Assembly (NCBI GenBank): GCA_905480075.1
Contig: CAJQOX010000095.1
Location: 1-43,095, forward strand
Length of the DNA: 43,095 nucleotides
Reading direction: 5' to 3'
Source: an uncultured Aureispira sp.
GTDB taxonomy: Bacteria; Bacteroidota; Bacteroidia; Chitinophagales; Saprospiraceae
In this document: piece after piece, positions 19,061 through 27,510 of the stretch
Position numbering within the stretch: the first letter of the stretch is position 1
Layout of the letters: every line of letters starts with the position of its first letter
Made by a program: the position numbers and the translations under genes
Notes under the pieces: model-generated
What the model saw: only the letters and a program-made list of their open reading frames with translations
What the model was told of the DNA's origin: nothing
The model's database searches: none

Positions 19061-19546
19061 ATAGTATTTTTAAACAAAACAGGGATTATTGTTACCATGA
19101 AAATACAAATATCTATCTATATTCCAAATTTCAAATTTTTATTCTTTTAAAATATTTTTTCTCAAAAGAAAGTATTTATAGCATTTGTTTTTTTTGTTGT
19201 TCCCCTTGATACATTTCAATAAGAAGTAACTGCAGTTCACTTGTCCGATATTGGATGTAAAATATTTATTCAAATAAATTATTGTATTAGTGTAATTTCA
19301 GGTAAATATAATTGTGTACAAACTAAATTATCATTTATACTCTATCTCATATTTAATAAATTAAATTATTTTGTGCAAAACAAAATGAAACAGGAAAATC
19401 AGTTGTATTATATATAATTATCTATATGTATTTTAATAATGGAAATGCAATTAACATTTTCAGAAGTGTGTTTGCAGTATCGTATTTTATTACCTAAAAT
19501 TATTGTACTTTGCGGATGTGGTGTTTTATTAAAATTATATTAAACT
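19061..19546. other. gene-free divergent intergenic region
   Basis: About 490 bases of very AT-rich sequence between the divergent adhesin and leucine-rich-repeat genes. Promoters for both must lie here, but I find only a bare TTTG core near 19510 and no good TAnnTTTG on either strand. I see no RNA gene, repeat or small protein. Confidence 0.6.
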
Positions 19547-21439
19547 ATGAAATTTTTTATTTTTCTTTTTGTCTTGTATTCTTTAAGCTATTCTGAATCT
19601 CTTTTTTCTCAGTACCTCTCACCGGCTGAATTGAACAATCAGAAATGTTATAAATCTATAGAAGAAATCAAAATTGCATTAAAAGAAAAAACTACAATTT
19701 ACAGAGTAAACCTTAGTAATCAAAAAATCCCTGAATTTCCTGCTGTTCTTTTGAAATTAACTAACCTTCAGGAACTTGTACTTGATAATAATTACCTGAA
19801 ACATATTCCTGACAGCATTTCAAAACTTCGTAATCTACTTTTTTTTTCAGGGGTCAATAATTTGATTAGCAATCCGGGGAATTTAGGCCTTATAAAACAA
19901 TTGGAATATTTAAATCTCTCCAAAAATGAACTGACAGAAATACCTTCAGGTCTATTTGCATTAAAAAAACTTAAAAAATTAATTCTTTCTTATAATAATA
20001 TTAATTTCATTTCAGATAATATTGTAAATCTTTCTGATCTCAGAGAATTGATTCTTGATCACAATAATATTACTCATCTACCTGAAACTATATCTAATTT
20101 AGCAGCTTTAGAACAGCTTTCAGCAAACTTTAATAAGCTTTCACAGCTACCTGATTCTGTTGGTAATCTTTCTGAACTCAGAGAATTGTACCTTTTAAAT
20201 AATAATTTGACAACCCTTCCTGCAAGTTTTGGACGATTAACTAAGTTATCTTTGCTAAATCTGGAAGCAAATAAAATTGACTCTTTGGATTCTGAATTTT
20301 CTTCCTGTTCAACACTGCGTATTTGTGAACTTAATGATAATTTGCTTTCAGTTTTGCCCGAAAATTTTCATCGGCTTTCAAATTTAAAAATTCTTAAACT
20401 TAAACGTAACCGACTGGCCACCCTGCCTGACAATATCGGATTGCTTGCTGCCCTACAGGAGTTGGACCTTGCCGGGAATAAGCTTTCGGAGCTTCCTGCC
20501 AGTATTTCATTGCTTTCTGAATTGATAAAGCTTGATCTCAGGTCAAATTACATAGAATCAATACCTGAGGATATTTTTAAATTGACCGAACTGAGAGAAC
20601 TTGAACTCCGCGATAATAAACTCTTTTCTCTGCAAAAAGGGATTTTTAAGTTACCCCATCTTGAGCTACTTGATATCGGTCATAATCAATTGAGTGAAAT
20701 TCCAGAGGACATCAGACAACTAACTAAATTAAAATACCTTCTTTCTGTTGATAATAGCATCGAAAAAATCCCAGAAAGCATCGGTAGTCTGAAGAATTTG
20801 AAATTATTAAATTTTGATTATAATCACTTAAAAGTTCTTCCGGAAAGTTTGGGATTACTGACAGCGTTGAATTCTTTGCTTCTAAGAGGAAATCAACTGC
20901 AATCATTGCCGGATAAAATCGGAAATCTCAGTAAACTTGAAATTCTTAAAATTTCTGAAAACAAATTATCCGTTATCCCGGAATCCTTTGAAAATTTACA
21001 AGCATTAAAAATTCTCGACCTGGATAATAATAATCTTACTATTTTTCCCCCTGTTCTGAATACTCTTATCCACCTTCAGGATTTAAATCTTGGAAATAAT
21101 CAACTCAGTATGCTTACTAACTTTTCTGCTTTGGTTGATTTGAAAGAATTAAAGTTATATAACAACAGATTTACTGAGATACCTTCAGAGATTTTCAATC
21201 TAATTCACCTGGAAGAATTGAATCTTCAAAATAACCAATTAACTGAATTACCTGACCGTATTGTTAGGTTACAGAAGCTGAAAAATCTTGATATTCAAGA
21301 TAATCAAATCAGCATATTTTCACCATTGATTAACAAATTACCTGAATTGAAAAATCTTTACTTTAAAAATAATTTTCCGGATAAACAAAGCAATGATGTT
21401 ATTACTAAATGGATGATGAATAATAGTCAAACCAATTAA
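19547..21439 (+). CDS. secreted leucine-rich-repeat protein
   Basis: A 630-residue protein with a Sec signal peptide (about residues 1-21) and then about 24 consecutive leucine-rich repeats of 22-23 residues (from about 49 to 610), consensus LxxLxxLxLxxNxLxxLPxxIxx. This is the SDS22/ribosomal-type bacterial LRR, which makes a curved solenoid for protein binding. Repeats 3 and 21 are one residue short. There is no recognisable T9SS sorting domain and no membrane anchor; the end is a short polar tail (KWMMNNSQTN), so its final place (periplasm or outside) is unclear. A stretch near 20400-20515 is richer in G+C than the rest. The collar-domain protein follows after about 160 bases on the same strand. 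Confidence 0.88.
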   Translation: MKFFIFLFVLYSLSYSESLFSQYLSPAELNNQKCYKSIEEIKIALKEKTTIYRVNLSNQKIPEFPAVLLKLTNLQELVLDNNYLKHIPDSISKLRNLLFFSGVNNLISNPGNLGLIKQLEYLNLSKNELTEIPSGLFALKKLKKLILSYNNINFISDNIVNLSDLRELILDHNNITHLPETISNLAALEQLSANFNKLSQLPDSVGNLSELRELYLLNNNLTTLPASFGRLTKLSLLNLEANKIDSLDSEFSSCSTLRICELNDNLLSVLPENFHRLSNLKILKLKRNRLATLPDNIGLLAALQELDLAGNKLSELPASISLLSELIKLDLRSNYIESIPEDIFKLTELRELELRDNKLFSLQKGIFKLPHLELLDIGHNQLSEIPEDIRQLTKLKYLLSVDNSIEKIPESIGSLKNLKLLNFDYNHLKVLPESLGLLTALNSLLLRGNQLQSLPDKIGNLSKLEILKISENKLSVIPESFENLQALKILDLDNNNLTIFPPVLNTLIHLQDLNLGNNQLSMLTNFSALVDLKELKLYNNRFTEIPSEIFNLIHLEELNLQNNQLTELPDRIVRLQKLKNLDIQDNQISIFSPLINKLPELKNLYFKNNFPDKQSNDVITKWMMNNSQTN

Positions 21440-21596
21440 ATATTTTTATTATGAATATGTAATTTGTTGTATACATTATTATATACATAAGAGACCTTAT
21501 TGTTATTCTTAACAAATAATAAATATTAATTGCATAAGATAAATTTGTATAATTACCGAAAAAAGAGTAATTTCAAGAGAACTTAAAATTATATCT

Positions 21597-23021
21597 ATGA
21601 CAAAAAATATACTTTTATTCATTTTTGTTTTATTTAGTACATCTTCATTTTCTCAGAATGTAGGTATTGGAACGCTCACTCCCAGTCACAAATTACATGT
21701 TGCAGGTTCAGTTCGTATTACTTCTTTAGGTGGTTCCGGCAATGCGCTTGTTCTTTCAGATAATAATGGAGTTCTTAGCAATACGGCACTTTCCGGTAAC
21801 GGAACAGATGTTCTTGATGGGACAGGTACTTTCGTTCCGATTTCTTCACTAACTGATGCATGGCTTCTTACTGGAAATGCAGGAACTTCGCCGGGTACTA
21901 ATTATCTAGGGACTTCGGATGCTCAGGATTTACAGGTCAGAACCAATGGTACACTCCGGTATACCGTTGAAAGTACAGGAGAAATCAGAATGGCCAACAG
22001 TGCCAATACTTACCTTCGTTCAGGTGCTAACGGAGGTGCCCGTATTCTGGGGCAACAGGGAAATACAGCTGCAAAACCTGCTATTGGATTTTTTAGCACC
22101 AACGGTGTTGATGACGGCGCCGGAGGCAATGGTATTTTTCGACCTTTGGCTAATGTAATGGCATTTGCTACTTCATCAGCTGAAAGAATGCGTATCACTC
22201 CCAGTGGAACTATTGGTATTGGTACAACTGCACCTGCTTATAATGTTGAAACCGGAGTAGGATATAGTATTAGTGTAAATGATGGCTATCTCAGAAAAGT
22301 CAGAGCATTATACCTTCAGGATTGGGATGATAACACCGGTGGAACCAATGATAAATATCGTTTATTGGCTCGTGATGGTTCATGGCAGTTTTATAACGGT
22401 GGGGTTGTTGTTGGTAATTACGGAAACGGTACCTGGACTGATTTGAACGATGGATACCTCATTGTTGAAGGACGTATAGGTGTCGCTACAACTGCGCCAA
22501 GCCGACAACTTGATGTAAATGGTTCTGTACGTTTCCGTGGTGGTGGTCCTTCAACAGGAGAATACCTCATGGCACAGAACACAAATGGCGATGCTATCTG
22601 GTCAAAAGCCGGTTATGGTATGGTGCCGATTGGAACTATTGTAGCATGGCACAAAAGTGCAACAGGTGTTCCCGCTCTACCTGCAGGGTGGGTTGAATGT
22701 AATGGCGGCACATCAAACGGAATTCCTGTACCAAACCTGAATGGTGCTACAACTTCTAGATCCGGTGATGCTTCTCTTGGTCGTTTTCTCAGAGGAAACA
22801 CTACGAGTGGTACCATTCAGAGCGATCAATCTAATAACCTGCGTTGGATAAATCATGACGATTCCGGTAATGGAGATACCAATGATTTCTTTGACGACGA
22901 CGGAACTACCATAACTATTCGGAATTACAGTACGAGTGGTGATCGTCTGCAGGCCTATCTTGAAGGTGTCGAAACCCGTGTTTCGAATATGTCTGTGGTA
23001 TGGATAATGCGTACTCTATAA
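21597..23021 (+). CDS. secreted protein with phage-tail-collar-like C-terminus
   Basis: A 474-residue protein. Residues 1-19 are a Sec signal peptide (ending SFS-Q), followed by NVGIGTLTPSHKLHVAGSVR, a beta-strand unit common in Bacteroidota exported fibre-like proteins. Variants recur near 205 (IGIGTTAPAYNVE) and 297 (IGVATTAPSRQLDVNGSVRF), so the body is a repeated beta-fibre. From about 341 the sequence changes to a tail-collar domain: VPIGTIVAWHKS, LPAGWVECNGG, then PNLNG and GRFLRG, ending TRVSNMSVVWIMRTL as in phage tail fibres. No other phage genes are nearby and there is no T9SS sorting domain. A trimeric surface fibre is the likely form (inference). A strong terminator follows. Confidence 0.82.
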   Translation: MTKNILLFIFVLFSTSSFSQNVGIGTLTPSHKLHVAGSVRITSLGGSGNALVLSDNNGVLSNTALSGNGTDVLDGTGTFVPISSLTDAWLLTGNAGTSPGTNYLGTSDAQDLQVRTNGTLRYTVESTGEIRMANSANTYLRSGANGGARILGQQGNTAAKPAIGFFSTNGVDDGAGGNGIFRPLANVMAFATSSAERMRITPSGTIGIGTTAPAYNVETGVGYSISVNDGYLRKVRALYLQDWDDNTGGTNDKYRLLARDGSWQFYNGGVVVGNYGNGTWTDLNDGYLIVEGRIGVATTAPSRQLDVNGSVRFRGGGPSTGEYLMAQNTNGDAIWSKAGYGMVPIGTIVAWHKSATGVPALPAGWVECNGGTSNGIPVPNLNGATTSRSGDASLGRFLRGNTTSGTIQSDQSNNLRWINHDDSGNGDTNDFFDDDGTTITIRNYSTSGDRLQAYLEGVETRVSNMSVVWIMRTL

Positions 23022-23040
23022 TTATTAAAATAAACAAAAA

Positions 23041-23071
23041 AAAGCCACTGATGAAACTCATCAGTGGCTTT
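23041..23071. terminator. bidirectional rho-independent terminator
   Basis: A perfect 14-bp stem (23041-23054 with 23058-23071, core GCCACTGATGA) with loop AAC. It is preceded by a run of A and followed by a run of T. It lies between the convergent collar-domain gene and the TPR lipoprotein gene and can stop transcription from both sides. Confidence 0.9.
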
Positions 23072-23096
23072 TTTTATACCTTAGTTCTTTCGTTTT

Positions 23097-23816
23097 TTAT
23101 TTGTCTGAAACTTTCGATTTTGCTTTTCTCAGTTTTTCCTGTTCCAGTAATTTAATATTATTATTTGCTAATTTAAAATCTTTTGTTTGTTTAAGAATTT
23201 CCTGATAAATCTGTTCTGCTTCTTCCAATTCTCCAGTAATAATTTTTATATACCCTATAAAATTTAATGCAGCCAGATAGTAACTTATCTTATCCTTTCC
23301 CAAATCTGATTTCAGTTCTTTTTTTATCTGTGCAGACATTGGGTTTTTTAAGACTTCACTCATCCGGCTGACTGCATTTTTTAAATCTTTGGATTCAAAA
23401 TATAAAAGAGCAATTTCATATCTGTATTCCAGTTCCCGTTCCTTATCTAAAATGCAAAGGCTATCCAATACCTGTATTGCTTCTTTTTTTTGATTCAGTC
23501 CTTTGTATGATCTTACTTTTGCAAAAAGTAAATCCTTGGTCTCCAGCTTATTTGATTTTGTTAAAGCTATTTCAATTGCAGAAATTGACCCCTTGTAATT
23601 ACCCATTTTTGAATACAGATCCCCAAGACGTATATATATACTGTTGTTTTCAGAATCCAAACCCATAAGTTCATGTAAATAGTATACAGCAGTAATATTA
23701 TCATTGAAACTGATAGCCTTGTCAAATTGCTCTTCTAAATAAGGAGCATTTTTAGGAGAACTGCAGGAGGTAGACATTAGTATTAGAACAATAAAAAGAC
23801 TAAATAAAGGTTTCAT
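23097..23816 (-). CDS. tetratricopeptide-repeat lipoprotein
   Basis: A 239-residue protein. The frame is open to 23870, but the ATG at 23816 gives a proper lipoprotein signal peptide (MKPLFSLFIVLILMSTSC, lipidation Cys18), so I choose it. The mature part has several TPR-like helix pairs: NSIYIRLGDLYSKMGNYKGSI (about 58-78), LEYRYEIALLYFESKDLKNAV (about 130-150) and ALNFIGYIKIITGELEEAEQIY. TPR proteins hold partners together; the partner here is unknown. The start is 34 bases after the end of the gamma-carboxylase-like gene on the same strand, so the two are probably co-transcribed. Confidence 0.8.
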   Translation of the reverse strand: MKPLFSLFIVLILMSTSCSSPKNAPYLEEQFDKAISFNDNITAVYYLHELMGLDSENNSIYIRLGDLYSKMGNYKGSISAIEIALTKSNKLETKDLLFAKVRSYKGLNQKKEAIQVLDSLCILDKERELEYRYEIALLYFESKDLKNAVSRMSEVLKNPMSAQIKKELKSDLGKDKISYYLAALNFIGYIKIITGELEEAEQIYQEILKQTKDFKLANNNIKLLEQEKLRKAKSKVSDK

Positions 23817-23850
23817 CGAAAAAATTTGTGATAGATTTAAAAAATAGATA

Positions 23851-25248
23851 TTACTCTGCAAAATAACCATCTTCAGTATTATATCTTAATATCCAGCTGT
23901 TATGTTTGAAAAAACTTACTTCAAGTTCTGATAAATCTTCATCAGGATCTATTAACAAAATTTTAGGTCTGTAATTTCTTGAAAGATACACTTTACCGCA
24001 TATTTTTACATTATTGAATCCAGCCAATTCTGCCTCTTTTTTAAGAAATTTTGCAAACTGTGGAATCATAAAAGGGAAAGTTCCCATTGTCCTCATTTGT
24101 TTTTGACTGAGATATTTTGAAACTTCAAGCTTTTCTCTTTTCAATACAATGGTTTTTGCTTCATTATATTCCAATAATAAAAAATCCTCTGCATCTACAT
24201 AGTTACTTGATGCCATCATATGCCAAGCACCTAATTTTCCTTCAGCTGTCCAGAAAACAGATCCTTTATATAGCAAACTTCTGAGTGGAAATACTATCTG
24301 AAATGCCATATAAACAATTAGAAAACTAATGATAATTCGTTGACTAATTTGATCAGGCCTGTTATAATTTTCTTTAACAGCTGTTTTCCCGGATTGTTGA
24401 TTTGAAAATTTATTTCTTATCATTTCAGGAGGTATAAATAATACAAATGAGGAAAGCATTGCATAGGGAAAACTACCGATATTAAACAAATAGGAATTAC
24501 TAATATTAAAAACGATTATAAATGGTAAACAATACCATAATGACCGTTTCCATAACAAAAGAAAGCCAATGCACAAGTCATATAATAACCCTCCGTAAGT
24601 AACTACCAATGATAATGGATATATAATTTCATGTCTCCATTTCAGGTTATTTTGAAGCATGGAATACCCTGAAAGATTATCAATCCAGTCTTTATTCTGG
24701 ATTTTGGAAAGACCGCCATAAAAATATATAATCATAAACTGAAACCTAAACAATAATAGCTGCCATAAGGGTACCATCTCATCTAAATTCAATCTTTTTT
24801 TATCAACCGAGTAGGATTTGTGTGCATCAGTAATTACAAAAAACAGACTGATGAGTGAATAGGCATAATAATGATTATTCCAATAGGATGCGTCAATTAA
24901 AAATATATAGGTATACAAAACAAAAAGAACTTTGCTGGTAAATTTATAATACAAGCCTGTTATCATCAGTATTGAAAATAGGACACCAGAATAAAAACAT
25001 GTATACATCATGGGGTCAGGTAATACTTTTACCCAATCGAAAAATGGATATTTAAATTCAAAAATTGTATCCAGGTATTTAATTTTACCCCCACCGAAAG
25101 CAAGTACTCCAAAATAATACAACATGACAAAACCCCACAAAATCCTGAAGATTCCCAAACTGGATGATGACACAGGTTTAAACAGGTATCCTCTTAAGTT
25201 TGTATATTTTTCTTCCGTTTGTTTATGATGCATTATCGATTTTTTCAA
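23851..25248 (-). CDS. HTTM / vitamin K-dependent gamma-carboxylase-like membrane protein
   Basis: A 465-residue multi-spanning membrane protein of the HTTM/VKGC family. Residues about 30-300 hold several hydrophobic segments. Two blocks match vertebrate gamma-glutamyl carboxylase: YWNNHYYAY at 122-130, followed by DAHKSYSVD at 141-149 (human WNNH...DANHYWSVD), and IYFYGGLSKI...DW at 174-188 (human VYFIAGVKKLDADW). Thus the His of WNNH (H126) and a Lys aligning with the human catalytic Lys218 (K182) are kept. A WHMM motif past residue 330 recalls human WDMM. Human enzyme carboxylates Glu using reduced vitamin K; bacterial relatives have not generally been shown to do so, so the reaction here is unknown. 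The gene lies between yraN (18-base gap) and a TPR lipoprotein. Confidence 0.85.
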   Translation of the reverse strand: MKKSIMHHKQTEEKYTNLRGYLFKPVSSSSLGIFRILWGFVMLYYFGVLAFGGGKIKYLDTIFEFKYPFFDWVKVLPDPMMYTCFYSGVLFSILMITGLYYKFTSKVLFVLYTYIFLIDASYWNNHYYAYSLISLFFVITDAHKSYSVDKKRLNLDEMVPLWQLLLFRFQFMIIYFYGGLSKIQNKDWIDNLSGYSMLQNNLKWRHEIIYPLSLVVTYGGLLYDLCIGFLLLWKRSLWYCLPFIIVFNISNSYLFNIGSFPYAMLSSFVLFIPPEMIRNKFSNQQSGKTAVKENYNRPDQISQRIIISFLIVYMAFQIVFPLRSLLYKGSVFWTAEGKLGAWHMMASSNYVDAEDFLLLEYNEAKTIVLKREKLEVSKYLSQKQMRTMGTFPFMIPQFAKFLKKEAELAGFNNVKICGKVYLSRNYRPKILLIDPDEDLSELEVSFFKHNSWILRYNTEDGYFAE

Positions 25249-25266
25249 AATTTTATAATTAAGTCT

Positions 25267-25626
25267 TTACCAATGAGGGAAAAAAGCATCCTCAAAGTGT
25301 TTTATCTCAAGTCCGGGTTCAAGAACGATTGCAATTACATCAAACCTGAATTCTTTTTCATAATTAATTGTGTACATGTACTCAGATGCCAGTTCATACA
25401 TCAGGTTTTGTTTTTTCTCTGAAATCCCTTCTTCAGGATGTCCGAAAGTATTTGTAGTACGTGTTTTAACTTCAATAAATATAAGCAAATCCTCCTTTTT
25501 TGCAATAATATCCATTTCTCCTTTACCCCATCTCCAATTTAATTCCAGAATATTATATTGTTCTTTTAATAAATATCTTTGCGCAATTTCTTCGCCTAAC
25601 TTGCCAGTTTCATTGTGTTTAGCCAT
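25267..25626 (-). CDS. YraN family (UPF0102) protein
   Basis: A 119-residue protein of the YraN/UPF0102 family, which has a restriction-endonuclease-like fold of uncertain role. Motifs: GKLGEEIAQRYLL (about 7-19), NWRWGKGEMDIIAKK with the conserved G-E-(M/I)-D, and IFIEVKTRT with E-V-K, together the nuclease-like core. The frame is open to 25656, but the ATG at 25626 gives MAKHNETGKLGEE, the usual family start. The gamma-carboxylase-like gene follows 18 bases downstream on the same strand, and phosphoglucose/phosphomannose isomerase is divergent. Confidence 0.9.
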   Translation of the reverse strand: MAKHNETGKLGEEIAQRYLLKEQYNILELNWRWGKGEMDIIAKKEDLLIFIEVKTRTTNTFGHPEEGISEKKQNLMYELASEYMYTINYEKEFRFDVIAIVLEPGLEIKHFEDAFFPHW

Positions 25627-25688
25627 AAAAGTATTATATTGTGTGCATAAAAACACTTTCTATTTATAAGTCTTTAAATATTAGGTGG

Positions 25689-25716
25689 TTGATTGGAAAC
25701 CGTCTTTTTAAATTTG
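25689..25716 (+). promoter_or_regulatory. candidate promoter of pgi/pmi-lipB unit
   Basis: TTG at 25689-25691 and TAAATTTG at 25709-25716 (match to TAnnTTTG), separated by 17 bases. This lies about 50 bases before the chosen ATG at 25769. Confidence 0.45.
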
Positions 25717-25768
25717 TTTGACTTACAATTTATTTATAAATATAACACAATATAAAACACTTAATAAT

Positions 25769-26767
25769 ATGATGAATGTATTTATTCAGGAGTTTCCCAA
25801 ACAACTGAAAACATCCATGGAGATCGGTCAGAATGCTTCTTTTACAAAACATAATCAACCAATTCACAATATTGTTGTTTTGGGTATGGGGGGGTCAGGT
25901 ATTGGTGGTGATTTTGTAGCTGAATTTATTAAAGATTCATGCAATGTCCCTTTTCTTTCCTGCAAAAGCTATAATCTTCCAGCTTATGTTGGTAAAAATA
26001 CTTTGGTAATTGCCTCTTCTTTCTCAGGTAATACAGAAGAAACCTTGATGACCTTTGAAAACGCACGTAAAACCGGTGCAAAAATTGTTTGTATCACTTC
26101 CGGTGGAAAACTTCTTGATAAGGCTAAAGAACATGCTTATGATTTTGTTCAGATTCCGGCTGTAAAACAACCACCAAGATCTTGTCTTGGCTATTCATTT
26201 GTTCAGGTATTATATATTCTTAATGCCTTTGGTTTTGCTCCTCAAAATTTTGAATCTGATCTTTCTGCTGCGATAGCCAACCTTCAGAATATGCAGGAAA
26301 ATATTAAACTTGAAGCTGCCGCTTTTTCCAGAAAAATACATGGTAAATTTCCTGTAATCTATGCCTCTGACAGAATAGGCGCTGTTGCCTTGCGTTTAAG
26401 ACAACAGTTGAATGAAAATTCTAAGATCCTTGCACTGCATCATACTTATCCTGAAATGAACCATAACGAATTGGTCGGATGGAGAAAACAATCAGGTGAT
26501 TTTGTCATTATCGTATTCCGTTCTGCCGATGACCTTAACAGAAATTCCTTGCGTATGGATATCTGTAATGGTATAATGTCAGAAGTTGCGGATACAGTAC
26601 TTGAAGTCAGTTGTGTTGGAGACTCATTGATTGAACAAGCTATGTATGGTGTTCACTTTGGTGATTGGATAACCTGGGAAATTGCTGAAGCAAGAAAAGT
26701 GGATGCTGTAGAAGTGGATGCTATTGATCTATTGAAAAGAGAACTTGCTGCTGCTGCCCTTAACTAA
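25769..26767 (+). CDS. bifunctional phosphoglucose/phosphomannose isomerase
   Basis: A 332-residue SIS-domain sugar isomerase converting glucose-6-P and mannose-6-P to fructose-6-P. The SIS core shows VVLGMGGSGIGGDFV near the N-terminus, ASSFSGNTEETL for phosphate binding, and CLGYSF. The second half has ASDRIGAVALRLRQQLNENSK and the EMNHNELVGW block with the family's catalytic Glu and His. This is the archaeal/Bacteroidota-type enzyme, about 330 residues, unlike the long E. coli Pgi. The frame opens at a TTG at 25718, but the double ATG at 25769/25772 directly precedes the family start (MNVFIQEFPKQLK). lipB begins 17 bases after the stop. Confidence 0.92.
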   Translation: MMNVFIQEFPKQLKTSMEIGQNASFTKHNQPIHNIVVLGMGGSGIGGDFVAEFIKDSCNVPFLSCKSYNLPAYVGKNTLVIASSFSGNTEETLMTFENARKTGAKIVCITSGGKLLDKAKEHAYDFVQIPAVKQPPRSCLGYSFVQVLYILNAFGFAPQNFESDLSAAIANLQNMQENIKLEAAAFSRKIHGKFPVIYASDRIGAVALRLRQQLNENSKILALHHTYPEMNHNELVGWRKQSGDFVIIVFRSADDLNRNSLRMDICNGIMSEVADTVLEVSCVGDSLIEQAMYGVHFGDWITWEIAEARKVDAVEVDAIDLLKRELAAAALN

Positions 26768-26784
26768 TTTTATTCATTGCTACT

Positions 26785-27489
26785 ATGGGAAAGGAAATCG
26801 CTTTTATGGACCTGGGGGTAATTCCTTATTCAAAAGCCTGGGATCTCCAAAGTAAGCTTTTCAATGAAGTTATTGATAGAAAATTAGCCAATAGAAATTC
26901 ATCTACAGAAGATTTTAAGGAACAATTTCATTATTTACTCTTTTGTGAACATCCTCATGTTTATACTTTAGGTAGAAATGGGAAAGAAGAACACCTTTTG
27001 CTAAATGAGGATTCTCTCTGAAATATTGAAGCAAGTTTTCACAAAATAAACAGGGGAGGGGACATCACTTATCATGGCTTTGGTCAGATTGTAGGGTATC
27101 CTATTCTGGACCTCGATGAATTTTTTACTGATATCGGACGGTATGTGCGTTTTTTGGAAGAAACAGTTATTCGAATGCTTGCGCAACATAGTGTTGTTGG
27201 TGAACGCATCAAAGGCCTCTCAGGTGTTTGGTTAGGTGTTGGCACGGAAAATGTACGTAAAATATGTGCTGTTGGTGTTCATCTCAGCAGATGGACTACT
27301 ATGCATGGTTTTGCACTGAATGTAAACACTGACCTCTCTTATTTTAAAAATATTGTCCCCTGTGGTATTCAGGATAAAGCGGTTACTTCTTTAGCCAATG
27401 AATTGGGGCATATTGTTGATACTGAATTAATAAAACAACAACTTAAATTTCATTTTGCTGCTCTTTTTGAGGCTCATTACAGAACCTAG
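26785..27489 (+). pseudogene. lipB: octanoyltransferase LipB, interrupted by in-frame TGA
   Basis: LipB moves octanoyl from acyl carrier protein onto lipoyl domains. The frame is a clear LipB from ATG 26785 to TAG 27489, about 234 residues, but codon 79 is TGA (27019-27021). No base is gained or lost: both halves are in one frame. Before the stop is HVYTLGRNGKEEHLLLNEDSL; after it NIEASFHKINRGGDITYHGFGQIVGYP, KICAVGVHLSRWTTMHGFALNV and IVPCGI with the catalytic Cys, plus Lys in KICA. The normally invariant HGPGQ reads HGFGQ. TGA is used as a normal stop elsewhere here (rsmI, prmC, lrp, fabD), so recoding is unlikely. It is a pseudogene, a recent mutation or a sequencing error. Confidence 0.85.
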
Positions 27490-27510
27490 ATTTATATTTT
27501 AATTCATTTT

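Noticed and set aside
19691-21350. Tandem DNA repeat or CRISPR-like array in the leucine-rich-repeat gene.
   Set aside because: The periodicity is 66-69 bases and follows the protein repeat; bases vary freely between units and the frame stays open throughout.
21597-23021. Prophage remnant, because of the collar domain.
   Set aside because: There is no integrase, capsid, portal, terminase or other tail gene nearby, and the protein has a Sec signal peptide.
23817-23870. Longer start for the TPR lipoprotein, overlapping the gamma-carboxylase-like gene.
   Set aside because: The ATG at 23816 gives a clean lipoprotein signal peptide; the longer form would bury it.
27019-27021. Selenocysteine or genome-wide TGA recoding in lipB.
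   Set aside because: TGA ends rsmI, prmC, lrp and fabD normally, and RF2, which reads UGA, is encoded here. No stable hairpin is obvious after the TGA, and LipB is not a selenoprotein family.
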